A stretch of 11,500 bases of DNA from Candidatus Woykebacteria bacterium RIFCSPLOWO2_01_FULL_43_14 (GTDB taxonomy: Bacteria > Patescibacteriota > Microgenomatia > Woykebacterales > 2-01-FULL-43-14), in assembly GCA_001816835.1 (NCBI GenBank), contig MHDB01000006.1, forward strand, positions 1-11,500, written 5' to 3'. The notes below the pieces were generated by a model that saw only the letters and a program-made list of their open reading frames with translations, was not told where the DNA came from and did no database searches. The position numbers and the translations under genes are program-made. Shown in pieces: positions 1 through 5,744 of this stretch (positions within the stretch are counted from its first letter, which is position 1; every line of letters starts with the position of its first letter).

Positions 1-94
1 ATTTCTCGACAATCCCATCCTTGTACCAATGCTCCAGAAGCCCTTTTTCCATCTCTGCAAAGTTTTCCCGAGGATCGACTGATCGAAATTTCAT
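1..94 (-). CDS. ileS: Isoleucyl-tRNA synthetase, N-terminal fragment (runs off window)
   Basis: Only the first 31 codons are inside the window. Reading leftward from the ATG at 94, the peptide starts MKFRSVDPRENFAEMEKG and continues LLEHWYKDGIVEK. The VDP..NF..ME...L.HW....I.EK pattern is the usual N-terminus of bacterial IleRS, before the first Rossmann half and the HIGH motif. ValRS starts differently (YDP, then E..WY..W). IleRS charges tRNA-Ile in the cytoplasm. No Shine-Dalgarno precedes the ATG; instead a good promoter ends 6 nt upstream, so the mRNA is probably leaderless. I found no T-box core in the upstream region, although such leaders are common on ileS elsewhere. The identification is from the N-terminus only, because the catalytic motifs lie outside the window. 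Confidence 0.78.
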   Translation of the reverse strand, partial: MKFRSVDPRENFAEMEKGLLEHWYKDGIVEK

Positions 95-100
95 GGGTTT

Positions 101-129
101 AATTTAGCATAAGCAGCCACTTTACTCAA
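101..129 (-). promoter_or_regulatory. Promoter of ileS, leaderless arrangement
   Basis: On the minus strand there is a -35 TTGAGT (129-124), a 17-nt spacer and an extended -10 TGC-TAAATT (hexamer 106-101). Six nucleotides later comes the ileS ATG at 94, so position +1 should be the A of the start codon. A second register (TTGGCT, 17 nt, TATGCT) overlaps it a few bases upstream. Predicted from sequence only. Confidence 0.55.
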
Positions 130-258
130 GCCAAGCCTTAAATTGATAGGGCACAAGATAGCACCAAACTTCGGCTAGGGTAGTGCCAACACGCTGACCA
201 AGACTTTAATTCGATAGTTCTGTACTCATAAAACCATCGCTCTACAAAAAACTCCCAT

Positions 259-289
259 GGACTAGCGAAAACTAGTCCTTTCTTTTTTT
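259..289 (+). terminator. Intrinsic terminator with no assigned gene
   Basis: GGACTAG (259-265), loop CGAAAA, CTAGTCC (272-278) form a perfect 7-bp stem followed at once by TTTCTTTTTTT (279-289). The U-tract is adjacent only when read on the plus strand; on the minus strand the nearest T-run is 8 nt from the stem. No plus-strand ORF ends before it in 95-258. It may therefore end a small RNA, or stop antisense or read-through transcription into the regulator gene. The rest of 130-325 holds no gene I recognise. Confidence 0.6.
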
Positions 290-325
290 GCACCTAGGCG
301 CGAGCTTTAAAACCAGCCTTTAATA

Positions 326-354
326 TTGCAAAACACCATCCCCTCGTGTAGCAT
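326..354 (+). promoter_or_regulatory. Promoter of the HspR-like regulator gene
   Basis: TTGCAA (326-331), a 17-nt spacer and TAGCAT (349-354) match 4 of 6 consensus positions each. The predicted +1 is near 361, only about 5 nt before the ATG at 367, and no Shine-Dalgarno fits in that space. This suggests a leaderless or nearly leaderless transcript. Confidence 0.45.
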
Positions 355-366
355 TGCTAGTGTGTT

Positions 367-678
367 ATGGATACAACAGAGTCTAAACCTCTTTTCACTC
401 TCTCAGTAGCTGCTGAGATTATTGGCGTTCATCCTCGAACGCTTATGATTTATGAAAAGGAAGATCTGATTAGCCCGGAAAGAACCAAGACCAACCGAAG
501 AAGATTCAGCAAAAACGATCTCAGAAAACTTAATTTTATAAGATTTCTAACTCACCAAAAAGGCATTAACCTGGCTGGAGTAATGGTTATTTTGGAAACA
601 ATTGAAAGAGTGAAATCAGAAATTCCCTCAATCCAAAAAGATATTTTTCCGGATTTTGAAGATAGAGACCTTACCTAA
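367..678 (+). CDS. HspR-like MerR-family transcriptional regulator
   Basis: This 103-residue DNA-binding protein has a MerR-type winged helix-turn-helix. Residues 10-30 (FTLSVAAEIIGVHPRTLMIYE) form the HTH, followed by the wing (L-I-P-R and NRRRFS, 34-48) and the DL.KL.FI..L..... GINLAGV.VIL stretch (51-76). That last motif, with GVHP.TL.IYE, is typical of HspR, the heat-shock repressor that acts with DnaK, more than of metal-sensing MerR, and no metal-binding cysteines are present. The length agrees with small HspR proteins. No dnaK, grpE or clpB lies in the window, so the target is unknown. The gene is divergent from ileS and its last 8 bp overlap the 3' end of pyrG tail-to-tail. A single ACTCAAG at 124-130 equals one half of the actinobacterial HAIR operator, but the partner half is missing. 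Confidence 0.8.
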   Translation: MDTTESKPLFTLSVAAEIIGVHPRTLMIYEKEDLISPERTKTNRRRFSKNDLRKLNFIRFLTHQKGINLAGVMVILETIERVKSEIPSIQKDIFPDFEDRDLT

Positions 679-2284
679 GCTGAGCTAGCGCCTCAATAAA
701 AGCTTTGAAAAGCGGATGCGGTCTAAGGGGACGGGATTTAAACTCCGGATGGAACTGACTACCCATAAAGAAGGGGTGGTCCTTGAGCTCAATTATTTCG
801 GCTAAGTGGCCATCAGGACTTGTCCCGCTTATGATAAACCCAGCTTTTTCGAGTTGACCGCGATATTTATTATTCAGTTCATAACGGTGGCGGTGCCTTT
901 CACTAATTTCCTTTTTGCCGTACGCAGCATACGCCTTAGTTCCAGGTTTGAGTAGACAGTCCCAGGCCCCCAGTCTCATGGTAGCGCCGTATTCACGGAG
1001 CAAAAGTTTTTTCTCTTGATCAGGCATAATATGAATTATCGGATGCGGTGAATCTGTATCTACCTCCGTCGTATTAGCATCTTTCAATCCTAGGACATTG
1101 CGGGCAAATTCGATAGTAGCCATCTGCATACCATAGCAAAGGCCCAAGTAAGGCACTTTTCTCTCTCTAGCAAATTTAATAGCTTCGATCATCCCTTCAG
1201 TTCCTCGAGAACCAAAACCACCAGGCACCACAATACCATCGATTTTTTCTAAAATCCCAATCCCCTCTTTTTCTATTTTTTCGCTGTCTATCCAATGGAG
1301 GGAGGGCTTAAGGTTATTTGACCAGCAGGCATGTTTCAAAGATTCAATTACTGATACATACACATCTTCGAGCTGGTAGTCTCCTGTCCCAAAATATTTA
1401 CCCACTATTGCAATCTTGGCGACTTCGCTAGCTCCCTTTATGGTACTTACCAGGCTTCTCCAGTCAGAAAGGTCCTTACTCTTGGGTTCCAAACCTAGTT
1501 TTGAGAGTATTTTCTCGCCAAAGTCCTGATCAGAAAGAACTAGGGGAACCTCATAAATGGACGGTACATCAGGATTAGAGATAACGTCTTCTTCCAAAAC
1601 ATTACAAAAAAGAGCGATTCTTTCTTTTCTTTTCTTATCAATTGGGTAGCTAGCTCGACCAACCACAAAGTCTGGCTGGATCCCCATGGAGTTAAGGACT
1701 CGCACCGATTGTTGGACTGGCTTAGATTTCATCTCCCCCAAACTATTGGGAATAGGCAGATAACCTACATGGACATGGATCACATCAGCGGGGTTTTTGA
1801 GTTTTAGAATCCGGTAAGCTTCAAAGAACAACCCATTTTGATACTCGCCAACTGTACCCCCGTACTCGATAATTGTGATATCTGCGTTCTTAGCTTTACC
1901 AGCTTCTTTTATTCTTTTGATAATCTCGTCCGTGACATGAGGAATCGCTTCAACGTCTTCCCCATCGTACTCAAAAGCTCTTTCTTTGTTGAGAACTGCC
2001 TGGTAAACCTGTCCGGTAGTGATATAGTTCGCTCGAGTCAATGGGGTGTCAATAAACCTTTCGTAGTGACCTAGATCCTGATCTGTTTCAATACCATCGT
2101 CAGTGACAAAAACTTCGCCGTGTTCTTGAGGACGGATCGTCCCAGCGTCAATATTTAGATACATGTCCACTTTTACCGGTGAAATCTTGTAGCCTTTTGA
2201 TTGCAAAATGAGGCCAAGAGAAGACGTGGTAATTCCTTTACCCAAACCACTAATAACCCCACCTGACACGAAAATATATTTCAT
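671..2284 (-). CDS. pyrG: CTP synthase (UTP-ammonia ligase, glutamine-hydrolysing)
   Basis: PyrG makes CTP from UTP, ATP and glutamine in the cytoplasm, the last step of de novo pyrimidine synthesis. The N-terminal amidoligase domain (about 1-270) carries the P-loop SGLGKG (12-17), HGEVFVTDDG.ETD.DLGHYERF (55-77) and KSKPVQQSV (186-194). The C-terminal class I glutamine amidotransferase domain has PGGFG (354-358), the nucleophile Cys383 in GLCYGMQ, and His512/Glu514 in FHPEF. At 537 residues it is full length. It differs from E. coli PyrG in having EYGGTVGEYQNG where the usual form has GDIES, in YLPIPNSLGEMK, and in a short insertion in GKYFGTGDYQLEDVYVS. Such features recur in CPR-type CTP synthases. 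An AAGGA Shine-Dalgarno (2298-2294) lies 9 nt before the ATG. Expression is probably controlled by the attenuator-like leader just upstream. Confidence 0.97.
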   Translation of the reverse strand: MKYIFVSGGVISGLGKGITTSSLGLILQSKGYKISPVKVDMYLNIDAGTIRPQEHGEVFVTDDGIETDQDLGHYERFIDTPLTRANYITTGQVYQAVLNKERAFEYDGEDVEAIPHVTDEIIKRIKEAGKAKNADITIIEYGGTVGEYQNGLFFEAYRILKLKNPADVIHVHVGYLPIPNSLGEMKSKPVQQSVRVLNSMGIQPDFVVGRASYPIDKKRKERIALFCNVLEEDVISNPDVPSIYEVPLVLSDQDFGEKILSKLGLEPKSKDLSDWRSLVSTIKGASEVAKIAIVGKYFGTGDYQLEDVYVSVIESLKHACWSNNLKPSLHWIDSEKIEKEGIGILEKIDGIVVPGGFGSRGTEGMIEAIKFARERKVPYLGLCYGMQMATIEFARNVLGLKDANTTEVDTDSPHPIIHIMPDQEKKLLLREYGATMRLGAWDCLLKPGTKAYAAYGKKEISERHRHRYELNNKYRGQLEKAGFIISGTSPDGHLAEIIELKDHPFFMGSQFHPEFKSRPLRPHPLFKAFIEALAQLR

Positions 2285-2298
2285 AATCTAAAATCCTT

Positions 2299-2330
2299 AA
2301 AAAACAAAACCCCCGCGATTGCGGGGTTTT
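2299..2330 (-). terminator. Intrinsic terminator in the pyrG leader (putative attenuator)
   Basis: Read on the minus strand, AAAACCCCGC, loop AATC, GCGGGGGTTTT forms a GC-rich stem with one unpaired G, followed by TTTTGTTTTTT. The U-tract runs straight into the pyrG Shine-Dalgarno. It lies downstream of the likely pyrG start site and upstream of the ATG, so it should reduce transcription into pyrG unless prevented from folding. The preceding gene already has its own terminator at 2428-2462, so this one is probably regulatory. Confidence 0.75.
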
Positions 2331-2338
2331 CTAGGGCC

Positions 2339-2375
2339 CTTAATACTGTATCACAGTCTTTCTATCAACTGTCAA
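2339..2375 (-). promoter_or_regulatory. pyrG promoter with a GGGC initially transcribed sequence
   Basis: TTGACA (2375-2370) is a perfect -35. A long 19-nt spacer leads to an extended -10, TGA-TACAGT (hexamer 2350-2345). Five nucleotides on, the minus strand reads GGGCCC from 2339, so the transcript is expected to begin pppGGGC. That is the start used by the Bacillus and Lactococcus pyrG genes, where low CTP causes repeated G addition. The exact +1 is predicted, and the long spacer is a weakness. Confidence 0.6.
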
Positions 2376-2427
2376 GACTTAGTTTTAACGATCTTACACC
2401 TCGGGGGTGTTAGCTGTGTCAGCTCAC

Positions 2428-2462
2428 CAAAAACAAGAAAGCCTAAACAATTGTTTAGGCTT
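2428..2462 (-). terminator. Intrinsic terminator after the 140-residue unknown gene
   Basis: A perfect 24-bp palindrome (2439-2462; AAGCCTAAACAA and its complement) is followed on the minus strand by TCTTGTTTTTGG. It begins 15 bp after the stop codon of the upstream gene, which closes that gene as a single transcription unit separate from pyrG. Confidence 0.8.
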
Positions 2463-2476
2463 GTGTCAGGCAAAAT

Positions 2477-2899
2477 CTAGGTGGTGGGAGACGCTTGAGC
2501 CAAGGCGATAAGTGCTTGACGCAGTCGTCGAACCACAGCCAAAGGAACAAAGGTCCCGATCGGGGTATCACTTCCATCAAAGTGATCGTCAAAGCCTTCA
2601 ATTCCAACCTGACTTGGTCGAAGAAATGCTCCTCCTCTCCTCCAAAGAGCCACTTCAAACCCTCGGAAAGGACCAGGGCTCAACCTATTTCTCTCTCGCC
2701 GAGCACTATAAGTGCCCCGGTTATTTTGAACAGAAAATCTAAACTCACCGATAGTCTCGGGCGGCCTAGTAGTAATCACGTCAACTTCCTTTGGCCGGAG
2801 GCCAGTTAAACCAAACAGTCTGGGCAAAGCTGACCCCCACGGTCTCTGTGAGACCATCAATAACACAGGAACATCGTCCCCTTGTCTAACCCTAGGCAT
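2477..2899 (-). CDS. Hypothetical protein, 140 residues, unrecognised
   Basis: I do not recognise this protein. It starts MPRVRQGDDVPVLLMVSQRP and ends ALIALAQASPTT. It is rich in Arg, Pro and Gly and has no obvious signal peptide, membrane segment or cysteine. A near-perfect AGGAGGG Shine-Dalgarno (2910-2904) precedes two adjacent ATGs at 2902 and 2899. The second gives the better 5-nt spacing to AGGAGG and is used here. The gene has its own promoter (2923-2951) and terminator (2428-2462), which supports its being real. Its base composition looks GC-richer than its neighbours, and it overlaps several other long open frames on both strands, as GC-richer DNA often does. Its position between pyrG and a mobile element gives no functional clue. 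It could be a lineage-specific or acquired gene. Confidence 0.7.
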   Translation of the reverse strand: MPRVRQGDDVPVLLMVSQRPWGSALPRLFGLTGLRPKEVDVITTRPPETIGEFRFSVQNNRGTYSARRERNRLSPGPFRGFEVALWRRGGAFLRPSQVGIEGFDDHFDGSDTPIGTFVPLAVVRRLRQALIALAQASPTT

Positions 2900-2922
2900 C
2901 ATGCCCTCCTTTTCTGAGGCGG

Positions 2923-2951
2923 ACTATAGTATAAAACCTTACTAAAGTAAA
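2923..2951 (-). promoter_or_regulatory. Promoter of the 140-residue unknown gene
   Basis: TTTACT (2951-2946), a 17-nt spacer and TATAGT (2928-2923; 5 of 6 matches) lie about 21 nt upstream of the start codons, leaving room for the Shine-Dalgarno in a short leader. The promoter is divergent from that of the transposase gene. Confidence 0.55.
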
Positions 2952-2976
2952 CTTTTTTTCTATAATTTCCAAATTT

Positions 2977-3014
2977 CAAACCCGGTTTGATTCTTACTTG
3001 ACAAACCCGGTTTG
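2977..3014 (+). repeat. Left REP palindrome pair
   Basis: Two copies of CAAACCCGGTTTG (2977-2989 and 3002-3014) lie in direct orientation, 25 bp apart start to start. Each is a 6-bp perfect hairpin around one central C. The second copy overlaps the -35 element of the transposase promoter. The same 13-mer occurs twice more just after the transposase gene, so these are REP-type elements tied to the RAYT gene. Confidence 0.85.
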
Positions 3015-3027
3015 AAAGCCTTACGCT
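2998..3027 (+). promoter_or_regulatory. Promoter of the RAYT transposase gene, with a REP in the spacer
   Basis: TTGACA (2998-3003), an 18-nt spacer and TACGCT (3022-3027) precede the ATG at 3035 by 7 nt, so the mRNA may be leaderless; no Shine-Dalgarno is present. REP copy 3002-3014 fills most of the spacer and overlaps the -35. A protein bound there would block RNA polymerase. The -10 is a weak match. Confidence 0.5.
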
Positions 3028-3034
3028 ACATTTA

Positions 3035-3676
3035 ATGCCTTATAGAAAAGTCCCTTTTGTTAATGGTGGGTATTATCATATTTTTAACCGTGGAATAAAT
3101 AGGCAAGAAACTTTTCTAAGTCCCCGAGATTACAAGCATTTTCTGGAAACGGTTTTTTACTATTCAATTAAAAATCCGAAGCCAAAGTTTTCTCAATATA
3201 GCGAAACCCAATTGTTTCCTATCAACAGACAGAAGAAAATAGTAGACGTACTTTGTTATTGTCTTATGCCTAATCATTTTCATTTATTAGTTAGGCAGGT
3301 AGAAGAGGGTGGAGTCTCCGAGTTGATGAGGAAATCAATACATAGTTACACTAAATACAGAAATACAAGACTAAATATACTTGGGGGAGTTTTTCAACCT
3401 ATTTTCAAGGCAGTTAGAGTAGAGTCTGACGAGCAACTACTTCATCTATCACGCTATATTCATCTTAATCCAATTGTTTCCCTCCTGGCAAGAGATCTAA
3501 ATTACTATCCTTGGTCAAGTTATAGTTACTATGCTACCAAAGAAAATAATTTAGACATAAAAACTGACGAAATACTGGGTTTCTTCAAATCTCCTACTGA
3601 GTATGATACGTTTCTGAGGGACCACACAGGTTACACTAGAACTCTAGAAAGTATAACGCATTCAATTTTAGAATGA
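3035..3676 (+). CDS. REP-associated tyrosine transposase (RAYT, Y1/HUH family)
   Basis: A 213-residue Y1 transposase-like endonuclease of the HUH superfamily. Visible motifs are YYHIFNRG (13-20), the metal-binding HUH motif HFH (81-83, in MPNHFHLLV), a candidate catalytic tyrosine in SYTKYRN (Tyr105 or Tyr108), and the C-terminal LLHLSRYIHLNP...YPWSSY block (136-163). RAYTs bind and nick REP hairpins and are thought to be single-copy domesticated relatives of IS200/IS605 TnpA that spread REPs. Matching palindromes flank this gene on both sides, which fits the family. The stop codon TGA (3674-3676) lies inside TGATTCTTA, a 9-mer also present beside the left REPs. The ATG has no Shine-Dalgarno and sits 7 nt after a predicted -10. 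The gene appears intact and is convergent with the NUDIX gene. Confidence 0.93.
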   Translation: MPYRKVPFVNGGYYHIFNRGINRQETFLSPRDYKHFLETVFYYSIKNPKPKFSQYSETQLFPINRQKKIVDVLCYCLMPNHFHLLVRQVEEGGVSELMRKSIHSYTKYRNTRLNILGGVFQPIFKAVRVESDEQLLHLSRYIHLNPIVSLLARDLNYYPWSSYSYYATKENNLDIKTDEILGFFKSPTEYDTFLRDHTGYTRTLESITHSILE

Positions 3677-3684
3677 TTCTTATT

Positions 3685-3722
3685 CAAACCCGGTTTGCAA
3701 AGTTATAATCAAACCGGGTTTG
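3685..3722 (+). repeat. Right REP palindrome pair, inverted
   Basis: CAAACCCGGTTTG (3685-3697) is followed by its reverse complement CAAACCGGGTTTG (3710-3722), again with a 25-bp start-to-start period. The central base shows that the two copies face each other, unlike the left pair. The interval to 3845 holds no gene and no clear terminator. Confidence 0.85.
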
Positions 3723-3845
3723 GAAAGTTTCGGTGTAACGCTCAGAATACTCAGATCAATTTAACTCCTGGGGCGTCAGTTAGATCACCAAAGTTAAGCT
3801 AAATTTCTAAAATGCTTTACATCCTTGGGATAAGAACTTGTTAAA

Positions 3846-4430
3846 CTACATAAGGAAAAGCCTGCGGAGCTCGGACATTTTTTGGGGATCGAGTCTCGCT
3901 TTAAGAACACGGAGGGTAATATCAATTGAGTCAAAGTCATCCTGAACGGCAATATCCAAAAACTCTTCAAAACTTACTAGTTCAGTTTTGATTTTCTCGC
4001 CTGAGTCTAGTTTTAGATCACCCACTTTTTCACAATTTCTAGCTATGAAGGTATAAATACACCACTCTATCTTACTTACAGGTTGCCCACTATACCAAAG
4101 ATTAACATCATCTGACTTATAACCAGTTTCTTCTAACAGTTCTCTTCGGGCTGCTACTAGTAAATCTTCATTTTCCTCAACCCTTCCTCCAGGTATGCTA
4201 ATAAAAGGTGGTTTCCCGGGTTGCTCTTCTTTGGTAATAACAATCTTCTTATCGCTGGTAACTGGGATAACACCCACGGTGTCAGCCCTGACAATTTTTT
4301 CAAAAGTCTCGTAAGATCCATCGAACATTTTTTGTTGCCATTGGTAAACGTCAAAAATCTCACCGTCAAATACTTTTTTGGCTTGTTTTGGGAGAGGGTG
4401 TTTTGAAACAGGTCGTTGAATATAATACAT
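3846..4430 (-). CDS. NUDIX hydrolase, ADP-ribose pyrophosphatase-like
   Basis: This 194-residue soluble protein contains a perfect Nudix box, G-X5-E-X7-RELLEETGY, at residues 82-104. The acidic residues Glu97, Glu100 and Glu101 should bind Mg2+. Nudix enzymes hydrolyse nucleoside diphosphates linked to another group. The preceding F.K.VRADTVGVIPV strand pattern and the overall length fit the ADP-ribose pyrophosphatase/NudF branch, but the substrate cannot be settled from sequence. The gene is co-directional with ftsZ, 116 bp downstream of it, and could be its last co-transcribed gene. The start ATG at 4430 has no clear Shine-Dalgarno. TAAAAT and TAATTT -10-like hexamers lie just before it, so a separate promoter giving a short leader is possible. 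Confidence 0.92.
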   Translation of the reverse strand: MYYIQRPVSKHPLPKQAKKVFDGEIFDVYQWQQKMFDGSYETFEKIVRADTVGVIPVTSDKKIVITKEEQPGKPPFISIPGGRVEENEDLLVAARRELLEETGYKSDDVNLWYSGQPVSKIEWCIYTFIARNCEKVGDLKLDSGEKIKTELVSFEEFLDIAVQDDFDSIDITLRVLKARLDPQKMSELRRLFLM

Positions 4431-4439
4431 TAGATTTTA

Positions 4440-4524
4440 GAAATTAGAAGCTAGATTATGAATTTAGATCTTAGAGATTGGATCATCCAACTTCTAACCT
4501 CCAATTTCATTATCAAACCTCCAA
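4440..4524 (-). repeat. Degenerate repeat/inverted repeat between ftsZ and the NUDIX gene
   Basis: AACCTCCAA occurs at 4496-4504 and 4516-4524 (20-bp period). GAAATTAGAAG (4440-4450) is an interrupted inverted repeat of the stretch at 4491-4508. TTGGATGATCCAA (minus strand) is a further short palindrome in the centre. On the minus strand this reads as runs like GGAGGTTAGAAGTTGGA, which resemble low-complexity intergenic repeats. A 19-codon ORF (4510-4451, minus; MKLEVRSW...) with GGAGG 7 nt upstream falls inside it and probably reflects the repeat itself. Confidence 0.5.
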
Positions 4525-4546
4525 CAGCTACCATCCATCTTCAAAT

Positions 4547-5665
4547 TTATCGCTGGCGCATAAAAGCTGGAATGTCAAATTCGTCTGAGTCTACTTCCGG
4601 TTTGGATGGTTCTGGTGTCCCCGTCTCATCAGTTTTATCTTGCTCTTCTTCTTTGTTTCTGACACCATACGATTCGGTGCTAAATTGTCTAATTTCTCGG
4701 GCTCTTAGAGTAGCCTCACTAAACCCAGTGGCAACTACCGTAATTTTCACTTGATCAACCATTGATTCATCAATACTAGCCCCAAAAATAATGTTAGCAT
4801 CAGGATCCGCCGCAGCTGAGATAATCTTAGCTGCTTCATCAACCTCAAACATAGACAAATCAGAACTACCGGTAATATTGAAAAGTATTCCTTTAGCCCC
4901 GTCAATTGAGACTTCCAGTAAGGGGGACGCCACAGCAGCTCTAGCAGCCGCTGCTGCTCGGCCTTCACCGCTTCCTATACCAATCCCCATTAAAGCGCTA
5001 CCTGCATTACTCATAATGGACTTCACATCCGCAAAATCCACATTGATTAATCCAGGCATAACTATAATATCGGAGATACCTTGCACACCCTGACCAAGAA
5101 CGCTGTCGGCGACTTTAAATGCCTCGAGCAAACTCATTTTTTTGTCAACCACATCCAAAAGCCGCTGATTGGGGATCACAATCATGGTATCAACTTTGTC
5201 TTTAAGGCTCTCCACACCTTCCTCAGCCGAAACCCGTCTACGCGATCCCTCAAAGTTAAAGGGCTTCGTCACAACAGCCACTGTCAAAGCACCACTTTTC
5301 TTAGCAACCTCTGCCACAATTGGTGAGGCCCCAGTCCCTGTTCCCCCACCCATACCAGCGGTGATATAAACCATGTCTGAACCTTCAACAATGCTACTTA
5401 TTTTCTCGAGTGATTCCTCAGCCGCTTGCAAACCAACTTCAGGATTACCCCCCGAGCCAAGACCCTTAGTAAGCTCTTCACCTATCTGAACTTTGGTGGG
5501 GGCTTGACAAGTAAGAAGGGCTTGAGCATCAGTATTGACCGCGACGAATTCTACTCCTTGGATCTGTTGAAGAGTAATCATAGAATTAAGGGCGTTACAA
5601 CCCGCCCCGCCAACACCAATCACTTTTATCTTGGCAAATCTGTGCACTTCAGGCTTGATTAACAT
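4547..5665 (-). CDS. ftsZ: Cell division protein FtsZ
   Basis: FtsZ is the tubulin-like GTPase that polymerises into the cytokinetic ring. The 372-residue protein has GVGGAGCNALN (17-27), NTDAQAL (44-50), the tubulin signature GGGTGTG (106-112), the T7 synergy loop NVDFADV (208-214) that completes the GTPase site of the next subunit, a Glu/Lys/Pro-rich linker (about 335-360) and the C-terminal tail DEFDIPAFMRQR (361-372). That tail is the peptide that binds FtsA. AGAGG lies 9 nt before the ATG. The gene follows ftsA by 140 bp and has its own predicted promoter in the gap, so it can be transcribed both with ftsA and independently. The length and all key motifs are normal. Confidence 0.98.
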   Translation of the reverse strand: MLIKPEVHRFAKIKVIGVGGAGCNALNSMITLQQIQGVEFVAVNTDAQALLTCQAPTKVQIGEELTKGLGSGGNPEVGLQAAEESLEKISSIVEGSDMVYITAGMGGGTGTGASPIVAEVAKKSGALTVAVVTKPFNFEGSRRRVSAEEGVESLKDKVDTMIVIPNQRLLDVVDKKMSLLEAFKVADSVLGQGVQGISDIIVMPGLINVDFADVKSIMSNAGSALMGIGIGSGEGRAAAAARAAVASPLLEVSIDGAKGILFNITGSSDLSMFEVDEAAKIISAAADPDANIIFGASIDESMVDQVKITVVATGFSEATLRAREIRQFSTESYGVRNKEEEQDKTDETGTPEPSKPEVDSDEFDIPAFMRQR

Positions 5666-5744
5666 AAGTAAAAACCTCTATGGGCAGAAGAAACTAGAAT
5701 GGCTACATTAAGCGACCATTATTGTTAAGCGTAATGTTGAACCC

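Noticed and set aside
124..130. HAIR operator for the HspR-like regulator
   Set aside because: Only one half-site (ACTCAAG) is present. The CTTGAGT partner at 7-nt spacing is missing.
95..366. T-box leader for ileS
   Set aside because: No TGGN-containing core or Stem I motifs were found on the minus strand, and the promoter lies directly at the ATG.
2455..2809. Other open frames overlapping the 140-residue gene (2455-2658 minus, 2495-2809 plus, 2512-2742 plus)
   Set aside because: They lack a Shine-Dalgarno or promoter in the right place. The 2477-2899 frame matches the promoter, ribosome site and terminator.
2977..3722. CRISPR-like reading of the repeated palindromes
   Set aside because: There are only four short copies in mixed orientation around a transposase gene, with 12-bp gaps. 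REP elements explain them.
4791..5093. Plus-strand open frames across ftsZ and ftsA (4791-5093, 5081-5326, 5169-5369, 6164-6583 and similar)
   Set aside because: They lie entirely inside strongly conserved genes on the other strand and read as low-complexity, Ser/Pro-rich shadow translations.
5698..5737. Alternative hairpins in the ftsZ leader (ACATTA/TAATGT versus AATGG/CCATT)
   Set aside because: Both stems are only 5-6 bp and mostly A-T or unsupported, so they cannot be told from chance.
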